Shown: piece by piece, positions 1 to 9,222 of the stretch | Layout of the letters: each line of letters starts with the position of its first letter | Position numbering within the stretch: position 1 is the stretch's first letter | NCBI RefSeq assembly: GCF_011752935.1 | Contig: NZ_VWWO01000001.1 | Coordinates: 372,001 to 436,000, forward strand | Reading direction: 5' to 3' | Length of the DNA: 64,000 nt | Origin: Chitinophaga sp. Cy-1792 | GTDB taxonomy: Bacteria > Bacteroidota > Bacteroidia > Chitinophagales > Chitinophagaceae | Position numbers and translations under genes: made by a program | The notes under the pieces: model-generated | Database searches by the model: none | What the model was told of the DNA's origin: nothing | What the model saw: the letters and a program-made list of their open reading frames with translations, nothing else

Positions 1-575
1 CCGGTGATACCCTGCATCGTCATAAAATCCAGCGATTGTAATTTCTTGAAGAAATTATCTTCTTTAAAAAAACTTACAGGGGCAGCAATAAACTTTGGAC
101 GCCGGTCTTCGTAAAAATGTACCAGTGTTTCGATCCACCTGGGCCCCATGATGCAATCCGCATCAGTGGTTACGATGAGTGAGCCACTGGCGTGGCCGAT
201 AGCCATTTCAATTGCCTTCTTTTTATAGGAATTCAATCGTTGGGCTTTATCCAGCAACTGGCTCATCTGCAACAGCTTAATATTCGGTGCGCCCGAATTA
301 CGTACGAGATCAGCTGTATTATCAGTGGAGAAATCGTCTATAACAATGACTTCCAGCAGGTTTACCGGATAGGTTTGATGCTTCAGTGCTTCCAGCAGCG
401 GAGGGATATTATTTTCCTCGTCTCTTGCAGGAATAATTACAGTAACCGGGGTCGTACCCATGCGGGGTACAGCAACAACATAATTTTTGAGGCGTTTCCA
501 GCCGAGCGTATACCGTAGCATCAGTACACCGTAGCCCAGGGCCAGCGTCACCATGAGAATTAAAAAAAAATACAT
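1..575 (-). CDS. Family 2 glycosyltransferase, N-terminal part (runs off the window)
   Basis: The frame is open from an ATG at 575 to base 1, giving about 191 residues; the C-terminus lies outside the window. An N-terminal hydrophobic helix (MYFFLILMVTLALGYGVLM) is followed by a GT-A fold start: VTVIIPARDEENNI near residue 45, VIVIDDFSTDNT near 80 and the DXD-type TTDADC motif near 140, which in this family binds the metal-nucleotide-sugar. It is therefore a membrane-anchored processive or polyprenyl-type sugar transferase; the acceptor cannot be told. The start lies 6 bases after the stop of the upstream alpha/beta hydrolase, so the two are probably co-transcribed. Confidence 0.85.
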   Translation of the reverse strand, partial: MYFFLILMVTLALGYGVLMLRYTLGWKRLKNYVVAVPRMGTTPVTVIIPARDEENNIPPLLEALKHQTYPVNLLEVIVIDDFSTDNTADLVRNSGAPNIKLLQMSQLLDKAQRLNSYKKKAIEMAIGHASGSLIVTTDADCIMGPRWIETLVHFYEDRRPKFIAAPVSFFKEDNFFKKLQSLDFMTMQGIT

Positions 576-581
576 TCGGGT

Positions 582-1382
582 TTATAAATTTGATTTGATA
601 ACTAGCCCCAACTGAGTGGATACAAGACCATGTCCTTTATCCAGAATAAGCATTTTACAGGGAAACGTACCATCAATAAAACGTGTTCCCAGCTCTGGAG
701 GTATAACCCGGTCGTATTTACCGAAGATCAGCAGCGTATTAACGTTATAGCGCGCCAATAATTGCTTGCAAAGTTTTTTATCCGGCATCATTTTCCGCAG
801 GATAGTCCAGATTTCGTATACCTGTATTCTTTTTGCCGGCTGGTCCATTCTACCCATGACGAATTTATAAATGCTTTCATTTAATAAATTTAGTTTTCGG
901 GAGATTTTAACCAGCGAGAAAAAGAATCCCGGATGGTAAACGTTGTATTTGAATATTTTGTTACCGATAGTAGTTTGGGTAACAAACAAATGCCAGGGGT
1001 TATTTCTTAATCCGTCGCCAGCCACCATGATGAGATTATCAAGACGGCCTGCGAGTTTTTCCACCGCACAGAGGGCAAGGCGGCCTCCCATAGAGTATCC
1101 CAGCAATGAAAAGCGCTGAAACCCATATTGTTGCAATACCATTTCCAATATGGCACTGAGGTCTGTCTTTTCAAATGCCCTGTTCTCGTTCCAGACTGTC
1201 TGGCCATGCAATGGCATATCCAGGCCTATGATTTTGAAGTCGTTGCCCAGCTCTGCAACCAGTGGCCTGAAACTGACCGCCGACTCTCCGAAGCCATGTA
1301 AACATATAAGCAACTGATTCCCATCACCTTCACAGGTGCCATGGATTTGGCTGTTCATATATGGCAGATAAAAGTCAGACAT
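582..1382 (-). CDS. Alpha/beta hydrolase
   Basis: This is a 266-residue alpha/beta-hydrolase-fold protein. LICLHGFGESAVSF near residue 25 is the oxyanion-hole HGxG region, LLGYSMGGRLAL near residue 95 is the nucleophile elbow G-x-S-x-G with the likely catalytic Ser, FGKYDRVIP near 220 carries the likely acid and the GHG near the end the His. No signal peptide is seen, so it should be cytoplasmic. The substrate is unknown. It ends 6 bases before the GT2 gene on the same strand. It is divergent from the acyl-CoA dehydrogenase, with a shared 164-base intergenic region. Confidence 0.85.
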   Translation of the reverse strand: MSDFYLPYMNSQIHGTCEGDGNQLLICLHGFGESAVSFRPLVAELGNDFKIIGLDMPLHGQTVWNENRAFEKTDLSAILEMVLQQYGFQRFSLLGYSMGGRLALCAVEKLAGRLDNLIMVAGDGLRNNPWHLFVTQTTIGNKIFKYNVYHPGFFFSLVKISRKLNLLNESIYKFVMGRMDQPAKRIQVYEIWTILRKMMPDKKLCKQLLARYNVNTLLIFGKYDRVIPPELGTRFIDGTFPCKMLILDKGHGLVSTQLGLVIKSNL

Positions 1383-1546
1383 AACCTAAAAGGGAACAAT
1401 GATAAGCAAATAATGGCGATTTATGAATGTTAAGCTCCTCCTCCAACATCGTTAAGGTTATTCTAAAACTGTAAAAACGTAACATAACTGCCATTTATAA
1501 TTCGCAACTTTTTAGTTAAATTACATAACTACCAAAAACAGATATC

Positions 1547-3340
1547 ATGGACGCAACAGTTGAAAATAAGCAGGCGCTGAAAGGCGCGGAGTTCCTGGTA
1601 AAGGAAAGTGCTCCTGAAGATGTATTTACTCCCGAAGATTTTTCAGAAGAGCAGTTGATGATCAAAGAAATGGCTGATCAGTTTATCGAGAAAGAAGTTA
1701 CTCCGTTAGTGGAAAGACTTGATAAGCTGGAAGAAGGACTGATGCCTTCGTTGCTGGAAAAAGCCGGTGAACAGGGCCTCCTGGGTGCTGCTTTTCCGGA
1801 AGAACTGGGCGGTTTGGGTAAAGACTTCGTTACTGCCACTATTATCAACGAAGGACTGGGTGCCGGTCACTCCTTCTCCGTTGCCATGGCTGCACATACA
1901 GGTATCGGTTCCTTACCTATCCTGTATTTCGGTACAGAAGAACAAAAACAGAAATACATTCCTAAACTGGCCAGCGGTGAAATGAAAGGTGCTTATGCCC
2001 TCACCGAACCAGGTTCCGGCTCCGATGCATTAGGTGCCAAAACCACCGCCAAACTCACAGAAGACGGTAAACACTATATCCTCAACGGCCAGAAAATATG
2101 GATCACCAACTCCGGCTTCGCAGATGTATTCACCGTTTTCGCGAAAATAGACGGCGATAAATTCACCGCCTTCATCGTAGAAAAAGATACGCCCGGCTTC
2201 ACGCTCGGACCCGAAGAACATAAAATGGGTATCAAAGGATCTTCTACCCGCCAGATATATTTCCAGGATGCTAAAATTCCTGCAGAAAACTTACTGGGCG
2301 TAATCGGTAAAGGTCACCTGATCGCCTTCAATATCCTCAACATCGGCCGCCTGAAGCTTTGTGCCGCAACGCTGGGCGCTTCCAAAAAATGTATCACCAC
2401 CTCCATTCAATATGCCGTTACCCGCGAACAGTTCAAACAACCGATCGCTAACTTCGGCGCCATCAAACATAAACTGGCCGAAATGGCCATCCGCACCTGG
2501 ACCTGCGAATCAGCACTCTTCCGCACCGCCTCCCTCATAGACGAAAAGGAAAAAGAACTCCTCGCAGCAGGCAAACCTTTCAACGAAGCCCTGCTCGGCG
2601 CCGCTGAAGAATACGCAGTAGAATGCGCTATCCTCAAAGTAAACGGCTCCGAAGTACTGGATTACGTTGTGGATGAAGGTGTACAGATACACGGTGGTAA
2701 CGGGTTCTCTGATGAATACATCATTTCCAAATCCTACCGCGACTCCCGTATCAACCGCATCTTTGAAGGTACCAACGAAATCAACAGACTGCTCACCCTC
2801 GATATGACACTCAAACGCGCCATGAAAGGTAAAATCGACCTCATGACGCCGGCAATGAATGTTCAGAAAGAACTGATGAGCATCCCTGATTTTGGCAGCG
2901 ATGATGAAACTCCTTTCAGCAAAGAGAAAAAGATGATAGCCAATTTCAAAAAAGCTATCCTCATGGCTGCAGGCGCCGCCGCTCAGAAACTCATGGCCAA
3001 ACTGGAAAACGAACAGGAAATCCTCATGGATATCGCTGACATGGCCATCGAAACTTTTGTTGCAGAAAGTGCATTACTCCGCCTCATCAAACTGGCAGAA
3101 AAACAAGGCGAAGCCGCTTCGGCATTACAGGCCGACATGGTACGCACCTTCATCTATGATGCTGCAGACCGTATCAATAAATCCGGAAAAGACGCCATCA
3201 ACGCATTCGCTGAAGGTGATGAACAACGTATGATGCTCCTGGGCCTCAAACGCTTCACCAAAGCCGAACCATTCAATACTAAAGATGCCCGCCGTCGTAT
3301 CGCCGATAAACTCATTGCCGATAACAAATACAGCTGGTAA
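1547..3340 (+). CDS. Acyl-CoA dehydrogenase with C-terminal extension
   Basis: A 597-residue flavoprotein that should catalyse the first, FAD-dependent step of fatty acyl-CoA beta-oxidation. The N-terminal helical domain begins near residue 30, the middle beta domain holds ALTEPGSGSDALG (residues about 150-165, FAD and substrate contacts) and WITNSGFAD, and the C-terminal helical domain includes REQFKQPIANF and QIHGGNGFSDEY. IFEGTNEINR marks the usual end of the ACAD fold; about 180 further residues follow, as in the VLCAD/ACAD9 type common in Bacteroidota. It is monocistronic: a strong terminator follows 16 bases after the stop. Confidence 0.93.
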   Translation: MDATVENKQALKGAEFLVKESAPEDVFTPEDFSEEQLMIKEMADQFIEKEVTPLVERLDKLEEGLMPSLLEKAGEQGLLGAAFPEELGGLGKDFVTATIINEGLGAGHSFSVAMAAHTGIGSLPILYFGTEEQKQKYIPKLASGEMKGAYALTEPGSGSDALGAKTTAKLTEDGKHYILNGQKIWITNSGFADVFTVFAKIDGDKFTAFIVEKDTPGFTLGPEEHKMGIKGSSTRQIYFQDAKIPAENLLGVIGKGHLIAFNILNIGRLKLCAATLGASKKCITTSIQYAVTREQFKQPIANFGAIKHKLAEMAIRTWTCESALFRTASLIDEKEKELLAAGKPFNEALLGAAEEYAVECAILKVNGSEVLDYVVDEGVQIHGGNGFSDEYIISKSYRDSRINRIFEGTNEINRLLTLDMTLKRAMKGKIDLMTPAMNVQKELMSIPDFGSDDETPFSKEKKMIANFKKAILMAAGAAAQKLMAKLENEQEILMDIADMAIETFVAESALLRLIKLAEKQGEAASALQADMVRTFIYDAADRINKSGKDAINAFAEGDEQRMMLLGLKRFTKAEPFNTKDARRRIADKLIADNKYSW

Positions 3341-3356
3341 ACATATTCCCCTTTAC

Positions 3357-3390
3357 AAAACCGTCTCTACTGAGTAGAGACGGTTTTTTT
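3357..3390 (+). terminator. Rho-independent terminator, CCGTCTCTA-core family
   Basis: A perfect 14-bp stem (3357-3370 with 3374-3387) has a TGA loop and is followed by T residues. It ends the acyl-CoA dehydrogenase transcript. The core CCGTCTCTAC/GTAGAGACGG recurs at 39386, 43091 and 59209. Confidence 0.9.
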
Positions 3391-3405
3391 GTCCTGCCCC
3401 TTTCA

Positions 3406-3413
3406 TACCTTTG
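3406..3413 (+). promoter_or_regulatory. -7 box TACCTTTG for the amidase gene
   Basis: TACCTTTG fits the Bacteroidota TAnnTTTG box. No TTTG lies at the right distance upstream. The box overlaps the longest-frame start at 3411, which argues that translation begins at 3456. Confidence 0.5.
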
Positions 3414-3455
3414 CCATCTTGCAGAAAAACTGGCCAGAACAAAAGAAAAAGGCGC

Positions 3456-5195
3456 ATGAAGCATCTAGCTCAACTACTATTACTATTCACTATCTTATCA
3501 TTTCCATTACTGGCGCATAGCCAGGCATCGGTCAGATTAACTATTCCGTCCCGCGATCAGAACAACGTAAGCAGCAGTAAACAGTTTATTGCCGGCCGTA
3601 CCTGCATTGGCTGTAAGGTCACTATCAATAACGATAGCGTCTACGTATATCCCACCGGTACCTTTGCCGTAAAAAAAGAACTGCCACAGGGGAAAAATAC
3701 TTTTGTGGTGACCGCGCAGGACTCTACCGGAGAAAGATATACGAAAACAATCACGTACTACTATACACCTGCTCCGGCCCCTCGAGCCACTACCACTTTT
3801 AAAATAGATTTTATTGAGATACGCCCTTCCGGAAACCTCGAACTACTGGAAGGCGACACGCTTAAAATAAAAACAAAAGCCTTCCCTGGCGCCACCGCCA
3901 GCTGGTTCAACGGCGAAACACTGACAGAATTGCCTGCATCGCAGTCTGGCGGCGTACCCGGCTACTATGTAGGTACACATATCATAGGCCCTGAAGATTC
4001 CCTGCTGAACGGTAAAATAACAGTGACCCTCCGTTCAAGAAACGGCGAAACGGCTTATCTCGCAAGTCCGAATAAGTATCGCTTTCTCCGCAATGAAAAG
4101 CTCACTACCGGCAGAACTATCGATAATATGACCTACATCACCAGCACAACAGAAGGTGATCGTCTTGGTCCCAACAAACTCGGATATCTGGATAAAAATG
4201 TTTTACTGCAAATAGTGGGCAAACAGGGAGAATACTATAAAGTCAGACTTTCTTCCAAACAAAATGCATTTATTCCCATCCCCTATCTTGATACCGAAAT
4301 ACCTCAGGAAGGCGTACCAGTAAGCATTATATCTGACGCTAAAATCTGGGGAGACGATAAATACGATTATATTTCTGTAGAGTTGTCTGATCGTATGCCC
4401 TACATCAGCACACAGTTGAATGACCCTGGAAAAATAATTGTAGATGTCCATGGCGCTTATGCGGAGCAGCGCATTAACAACGCATTACAAAATACGCAGG
4501 AAATAGCTCAGATAGCCTGGGGGCAGCCAGCACCGGATGTTTTCAGAATGATGATATCACTGAAACATAATGTATGGGGGTACAAAATTTATTACGAGGG
4601 AAACAGGTTAACGGTAAGGGTTAAACGTATTCCGAAAAACCTGGCACTAAGCAACATGACAATTGCCGTTGATCCAGGCCATGGTGGCAGCAATCCTGGT
4701 GCCACCGGACTTACAGGCGCCATAGAAAAGAATCTCACCCTGGGACTCTCTTTACTGCTCAAAAATGCATTGGAAAAAGAAGGCGCAAAAGTGCTTATCA
4801 CCAGGACTTCTGATCAGTTTGTGAACAACGAAGAAAGGCTTTCCTTTTACAGACAAGTAGATCCGGACTTATTGATGAGCGTACATTTCAACTCTTCCAG
4901 CAATCCGGTAGATGTATTTGGCACTGCTACCTATTACAGGCAGCCATTCTGTGAGCCGTTCTGCGCCGCCATTCATAAACGCCTGCTGGAAACGGGTTTG
5001 AGCGATTTCGGCAACAATGGTGGATTTAATTTTATTCTGAATAATCCTACAGAATTTCCTGATGCACTGATAGAAACATTATTCCTGAGTAATCCCGGCG
5101 ATGAAGCCGCCATACTGGATCCGGAGTTCCAGCAGTTGCTGGTGCAGAAGATCGTACAAGGGGTTAAAGACTATATACAAAGTGTAAAGAGATAA
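3456..5195 (+). CDS. N-acetylmuramoyl-L-alanine amidase (Amidase_3), exported
   Basis: The 579-residue protein starts with a signal peptide (MKHLAQLLLLFTILSF...AHSQ). Its N-terminal 380 residues look like beta-rich, SH3- or AMIN-like wall-binding modules. The C-terminal catalytic domain starts at IAVDPGHGGSNPG (first zinc His), then EKNLTLGLS (zinc Glu), LLMSVHFNSS (second zinc His) and DALIETLFLSNPGDE, whose Glu is the usual catalytic one. It should cut the amide bond between MurNAc and the peptide stem in the periplasm, during cell separation or turnover. A start at 3411 would add a charged stretch before the signal peptide and sit in the promoter box, so 3456 is preferred. Confidence 0.9.
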   Translation: MKHLAQLLLLFTILSFPLLAHSQASVRLTIPSRDQNNVSSSKQFIAGRTCIGCKVTINNDSVYVYPTGTFAVKKELPQGKNTFVVTAQDSTGERYTKTITYYYTPAPAPRATTTFKIDFIEIRPSGNLELLEGDTLKIKTKAFPGATASWFNGETLTELPASQSGGVPGYYVGTHIIGPEDSLLNGKITVTLRSRNGETAYLASPNKYRFLRNEKLTTGRTIDNMTYITSTTEGDRLGPNKLGYLDKNVLLQIVGKQGEYYKVRLSSKQNAFIPIPYLDTEIPQEGVPVSIISDAKIWGDDKYDYISVELSDRMPYISTQLNDPGKIIVDVHGAYAEQRINNALQNTQEIAQIAWGQPAPDVFRMMISLKHNVWGYKIYYEGNRLTVRVKRIPKNLALSNMTIAVDPGHGGSNPGATGLTGAIEKNLTLGLSLLLKNALEKEGAKVLITRTSDQFVNNEERLSFYRQVDPDLLMSVHFNSSSNPVDVFGTATYYRQPFCEPFCAAIHKRLLETGLSDFGNNGGFNFILNNPTEFPDALIETLFLSNPGDEAAILDPEFQQLLVQKIVQGVKDYIQSVKR

Positions 5196-5205
5196 TATGT
5201 TTTTT

Positions 5206-5246
5206 ATTCCTTGTGATTCCGCTCTTGGCGCGGAATCACAAGGAAT
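5206..5246. terminator. Bidirectional terminator, 17-bp hairpin
   Basis: A perfect inverted repeat, 5206-5222 with 5230-5246 and a 7-base loop, lies between the convergent amidase and M28 genes. T-rich sequence before it (5200-5205) helps on the left; the right side is weaker. Confidence 0.8.
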
Positions 5247-5254
5247 TCTACTAA

Positions 5255-7465
5255 TTAATGAATATGCTGTTTCAGGTAATCCGACAACCGCGTAATCGCC
5301 GCTGCCACTACTTTTATCTGCTCTCCCGCTTCATGCCAGCGACGCTGTTCGATCGCTTCCCTCACACCAGGAACAGTTTTAACACCATAACCAGTATAGA
5401 ACCCAGGTGCATACAATGTATGCTTGTACCATGCCCTGTTAGGTAATCCCTGATCATATAACAGCTGCTGTTCTGCCTGATATAACGCTTTGTTGACAGC
5501 AGCCGAATTGATTGTTCCTTTCCTTGCGGCAAGCTGCTGGGTAACAGTATCCAGTCCGGCAAGCGCATTTTGCAAAGGCGAAAAATCAATGAAAGGCACA
5601 GGATCTTTCAGTGACGGAGCTTCCAGGTGTTTGGCGGTATCAGTAGTATACAGGTATTTTTTCTCTGTTATCAGCCTGTTTTCTATAGCTGTGGCCTCTC
5701 TCAGCGAACTGGTCATATCTGCCAGCTCAGTGGCATAACCATTCACTGTTTCATACAGCTTGCGGAAATCGAACGGAAGATTAACGGAGTTGGCTATACG
5801 CAATACGGTATGTCCGGCAGCTTTCGATAAGGCAACACCATAATCGAAGGTAGGATCTTTAAAGCGACGATAGTCGTCGTAAGAATCATAGATAGAATGG
5901 TATTCACCGCCCTGATCTTCGCCACCGAAGCCATAATCCAGCGATGGTACACCAAGATGTTGCAGGAAAGAAGAATAATCACTTCCTGATCCCATGGCGT
6001 TAATATTGAGTGTCGTTTTTCCCAGTTTCTCTGCTTTCTGTTTGGCGGTAGTTGCCCGAATGGCTTCCAGCGCCAGTTTACGATCCTTAATGCTGATATG
6101 TGTCTGCGGGTCTTCAATGTCACGACTTACTTCGTTCACGAGGGTTTCCAGCGCATGTGAGCCGCTGGCATTGAAGAATCCGCGGCCATTGTTATCAGAG
6201 TTAATATAGGCGACCGCTTTCTGTTGCAGCTCTGCAGCGTGATCTTCCACCCATTCCGTAGAGCCCAGCAGTCCGGGCTCTTCACCATCCCAGGCGCAAT
6301 AGACCAGTGTTCTGCGGGGGCGGTAGCCCGACTTCGCGAGTTCGCCGATAGCTTTGGCTTCTTCCAGCAGGGCTGCGAGTCCGCTGACAGGATCAGCGGC
6401 GCCGTTTACCCAGGCATCGTGGTGGTTACCACGGATCACCCATTCATCCGGAAACTCGCTTCCCTGGAGCTTTGCCACCACATCATGGCATGGACGCAGC
6501 TGCCAGTCGAATTTAACTTTTAGATGTACCGGCGAAGTGCCAGGTCCTACGTGGTAGGTAAAAGGCAGTCCTCCTTTCCAGTCGTCCGGAGCAACAGGGC
6601 CGCCTAAGGCCTGTAGTAGCGGCTGGGCATCGTGGTAGCTGATGGGCAGAACCGGGATTTTCAGCAGGTTGGTGGCCTCCTGGCGTTCCAGGCGTTTAGC
6701 GTCTGCGGTAGCGCCCACGTTTGGCGTAAGCGGATCACCGGGATAAATTACCATATCCATGATGGAGCCGCGTTGTACGCCATATTCATTTTTGAAAGCC
6801 CCTTTGGGGTAAACGTCGCCGCTTACATAACCATCATCTTTAGGGTCTGAGTAGATAATGCAACCAATAGCGCCGTGTTCCTGGGCCACTTTAGGCTTGA
6901 TCCCCCGCCAGGAACGACCGTATTTAGCAATGACGATCTTACCTTTTACATCCACGCCCATTCTGGCCAGATAATCGTAATCTTCTGGTAATCCATAATT
7001 TACAAAGACGAGATTGGCGGTAACATCCCCGTCAGGGCTCCAGCAGTTATAGGTTGGCAGCTGCCCCGACTGGCCGGAAGTAGCATCTTCCTTCAATGCC
7101 GGTTCTTTCAGTAATGCTTTGTAAGGTTTAGGGCCGGACATCTCCAATACCCTGTCTTGCGGGATCGGGAAAAGTACCTGGTAGGTGACAATATCGGCCT
7201 GCCACCCATAGCTGTTAAATCTGCGCCTGATCTCCTCAGCTACTTCTTTTCCTCTGGCAGAGCTGATGTGGTGGGGCTGTGACGATAATTCTTTAATGGT
7301 AGCGCCTATGTTGGCGGCGCTGAGTTGCTGGTCGAATTGTTTCTCCAGCTGTACCTGTTTACTGACAAGGCTGTCGGGGAAGCCGGTCAGCTTCTGCTGG
7401 GCGTTGGCATATCCGCTCAATAGCAGGAACCCTGCTGCTATGCGGACAAATGGCATTTTCATCAT
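5255..7465 (-). CDS. M28 metallopeptidase, glutamate carboxypeptidase II (PSMA) type
   Basis: A 736-residue secreted peptidase with a signal peptide (FLLLSGYANAQQ). A PA insert lies near residues 140-300 (GVDVKGKIVIAKYGR, HGAIGCIIYSDP). The M28 core shows the two-zinc ligands: GNHHDAWVNGAADP (His, Asp), WDGEEPGLLGSTEW (catalytic Glu and ligand Glu), INSDNNG (Asp) and YHSIYDSYDDYR (His). The C-terminal 130 residues match the transferrin-receptor-like dimerisation domain. It probably trims acidic or other peptides in the periplasm. It shares a terminator with the convergent amidase gene. Confidence 0.92.
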   Translation of the reverse strand: MMKMPFVRIAAGFLLLSGYANAQQKLTGFPDSLVSKQVQLEKQFDQQLSAANIGATIKELSSQPHHISSARGKEVAEEIRRRFNSYGWQADIVTYQVLFPIPQDRVLEMSGPKPYKALLKEPALKEDATSGQSGQLPTYNCWSPDGDVTANLVFVNYGLPEDYDYLARMGVDVKGKIVIAKYGRSWRGIKPKVAQEHGAIGCIIYSDPKDDGYVSGDVYPKGAFKNEYGVQRGSIMDMVIYPGDPLTPNVGATADAKRLERQEATNLLKIPVLPISYHDAQPLLQALGGPVAPDDWKGGLPFTYHVGPGTSPVHLKVKFDWQLRPCHDVVAKLQGSEFPDEWVIRGNHHDAWVNGAADPVSGLAALLEEAKAIGELAKSGYRPRRTLVYCAWDGEEPGLLGSTEWVEDHAAELQQKAVAYINSDNNGRGFFNASGSHALETLVNEVSRDIEDPQTHISIKDRKLALEAIRATTAKQKAEKLGKTTLNINAMGSGSDYSSFLQHLGVPSLDYGFGGEDQGGEYHSIYDSYDDYRRFKDPTFDYGVALSKAAGHTVLRIANSVNLPFDFRKLYETVNGYATELADMTSSLREATAIENRLITEKKYLYTTDTAKHLEAPSLKDPVPFIDFSPLQNALAGLDTVTQQLAARKGTINSAAVNKALYQAEQQLLYDQGLPNRAWYKHTLYAPGFYTGYGVKTVPGVREAIEQRRWHEAGEQIKVVAAAITRLSDYLKQHIH

Positions 7466-7607
7466 AAGATTCAGATATTGTTGGTTGAAATGGGTTTGAT
7501 CCTATCAAGATACAAAAGTCTATTAAATCCATGGACTGTTTTTGAACGGTTTCCCTACGCGATAACTTTTAGTTATGATCCATAAATACAGGTTATAGGG
7601 CAAACAG

Positions 7608-7638
7608 TCTACTTAACCAGTAGATTAATCTATATTTG
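7608..7638 (+). promoter_or_regulatory. -7 box TATATTTG with an upstream dyad
   Basis: TATATTTG at 7631-7638 matches the TAnnTTTG box; the likely transcription start is near 7645. The dyad TCTACT-N5-AGTAGA (7608-7624) covers the place where a -33 TTTG would be, and no TTTG is there. This may be an operator for an activator or repressor of the AhpD-like/ferredoxin oxidoreductase genes; the dyad role is inference. Confidence 0.5.
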
Positions 7639-7698
7639 TGAATCCTTTCATAGCTTAGAGCCTGAAATTAATTTTAAACACATAGTAAAAGATCATAT

Positions 7699-8043
7699 AT
7701 GGGAAAAGCAATTGAGGAGTTTAACGATTATAGAGCGAAGATGAATGAGGTGATCCTGGGTAAGCAGAACAAGGTGATCAACCGGCTGTTCAACCTGGAC
7801 ACCAATACCTATGCAGAAGGTGCATTAAGTACCAAAACCAAGGAAATGCTTGGCCTGGTGGCCTCGATGGTATTACGTTGTGATGATTGTATCAAATACC
7901 ATCTTGGGAAGTCGTATGAGCAGGGAATTACCACGGAAGAGATGTATGAGATATTTGCTGTGGCCAATATTGTGGGTGGAACGATCGTGATCCCGCATAC
8001 CCGCAGGGCTGCCGAGTACTGGGAAGAATTGATCTCGCAGTGA
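7699..8043 (+). CDS. AhpD-like / carboxymuconolactone decarboxylase family protein
   Basis: A 114-residue protein with the CMD fold. LRCDDCIKYHLGKSYEQG near residues 58-75 has the CxxC...H signature of AhpD-type alkylhydroperoxidases, so a thiol redox role is likely; the enzyme is not the decarboxylase itself. It lies 67 bases upstream of the oxidoreductase beta subunit in the same direction, so it could protect that oxygen-sensitive enzyme. The substrate is not known. Confidence 0.85.
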   Translation: MGKAIEEFNDYRAKMNEVILGKQNKVINRLFNLDTNTYAEGALSTKTKEMLGLVASMVLRCDDCIKYHLGKSYEQGITTEEMYEIFAVANIVGGTIVIPHTRRAAEYWEELISQ

Positions 8044-8110
8044 TAATGGATTTACAGTCTTCTGTCGTAACTTTACAACATAGATCAATATATATATTTA
8101 ACTCATACAA

Positions 8111-9145
8111 ATGTCAACAGCAACTATAGCTCCGCAGGCACTCACCGCAAAAGATTTTGCAACTGACCAGGAAGTACGTTGGTGCCCTGGCTGCGGCGAC
8201 TACTCTATATTAAAACAGGTTCAGACAATCATGCCTTCACTGGGAGTACCCCGTGAAAATATTGTAATCGTATCCGGTATTGGATGTTCGTCACGTTTTC
8301 CTTACTACATGAATACCTATGGTATGCACTCGATCCATGGTCGTGCTACAGCCATTGCATCAGGTCTGAAGGCGGCACGCCCTGAACTGAGCGTATGGAT
8401 TGTAACCGGCGATGGCGATGGTTTATCTATCGGTGGTAACCATACTATTCACCTGTTGCGTCGTAACTTCGACGTGAACATCATGTTGTTCAACAATCAG
8501 ATTTATGGTCTGACCAAAGGTCAATACTCACCTACATCTGAAGAAAATAAAGTCACCAAGTCCACTCCATTCGGCAGTATCGATCATCCGTTTAATCCGA
8601 TGGCGCTGGCACTTGGCGCTGATGCGACCTTCATTGCCCGCAGTATGGACCGTGATCCCAAGCATTTACAGGAAATGCTGAAACGCAGCCATGCCCACAA
8701 AGGTGCTTCCTTCCTGGAAATCTACCAGAACTGTAACATCTTCAACGATGGCGCTTTCGAAGTATTTACGGAGAAATCCAGCAAAGGCGACGAAACTATT
8801 TTTGTAGAACAGGGCAAGCCATTTGTATTTGGTGCACAGAAAAACAAAGGTGTCCGCCTGGATGGCCTGAAACCAGTAGTGGTGGAACTTGGTACTGAAT
8901 ACAGTGAGTCTGACCTCTGGATTCACGATGAGAATGATTTCTACAAAGCCCAATTGCTTACCCGTATGTTCGATGATCCTCGTGTGGAAGGTCATTTACC
9001 ACGTCCTTTCGGTGTATTTTACCAGGCACATCGTCCTACTTATGAAGATATCATGGCGTTCCAGGTATCCGACCTTCTTGAAAGAAAAGGCGCTGGTGAC
9101 CTTGATAAACTGTTTGCAGGTAACGAAACATGGACAATCAAGTAA
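8111..9145 (+). CDS. korB: 2-oxoacid:ferredoxin oxidoreductase, beta subunit
   Basis: The 344-residue thiamine-diphosphate subunit oxidatively decarboxylates a 2-oxoacid (2-oxoglutarate or pyruvate) to the acyl-CoA and passes electrons to ferredoxin. VRWCPGCGDYSILKQV is the N-terminal Cys motif for the Fe-S cluster, GIGCSSRFPYYMNTYGMHS and VTGDGDGLSIGGNH hold the ThDP/Mg site and LFNNQIYGLTKGQYSPTS the substrate-side loop, whose TKGQ.SPTS is typical of Kor/Por beta subunits. The alpha/gamma subunit that normally sits next to it is not found on either side here. A bidirectional terminator follows. Confidence 0.9.
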   Translation: MSTATIAPQALTAKDFATDQEVRWCPGCGDYSILKQVQTIMPSLGVPRENIVIVSGIGCSSRFPYYMNTYGMHSIHGRATAIASGLKAARPELSVWIVTGDGDGLSIGGNHTIHLLRRNFDVNIMLFNNQIYGLTKGQYSPTSEENKVTKSTPFGSIDHPFNPMALALGADATFIARSMDRDPKHLQEMLKRSHAHKGASFLEIYQNCNIFNDGAFEVFTEKSSKGDETIFVEQGKPFVFGAQKNKGVRLDGLKPVVVELGTEYSESDLWIHDENDFYKAQLLTRMFDDPRVEGHLPRPFGVFYQAHRPTYEDIMAFQVSDLLERKGAGDLDKLFAGNETWTIK

Positions 9146-9166
9146 TAATGCTTTTTTCATAATATC

Positions 9167-9200
9167 AAAAAGGTCCGGTGGAAATCCACCGGACCTTTTT
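9167..9200. terminator. Bidirectional terminator
   Basis: A perfect 16-bp stem (9167-9182 with 9185-9200) has A residues on the left and T residues on the right. It serves the convergent oxidoreductase and LysE genes. Confidence 0.9.
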
Positions 9201-9222
9201 CTATTTAATAAGATATTGGATA

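Noticed and set aside
192..518. A 108-codon plus-strand frame
   Set aside because: It is antisense to the truncated GT2 glycosyltransferase, whose conserved motifs read on the minus strand.
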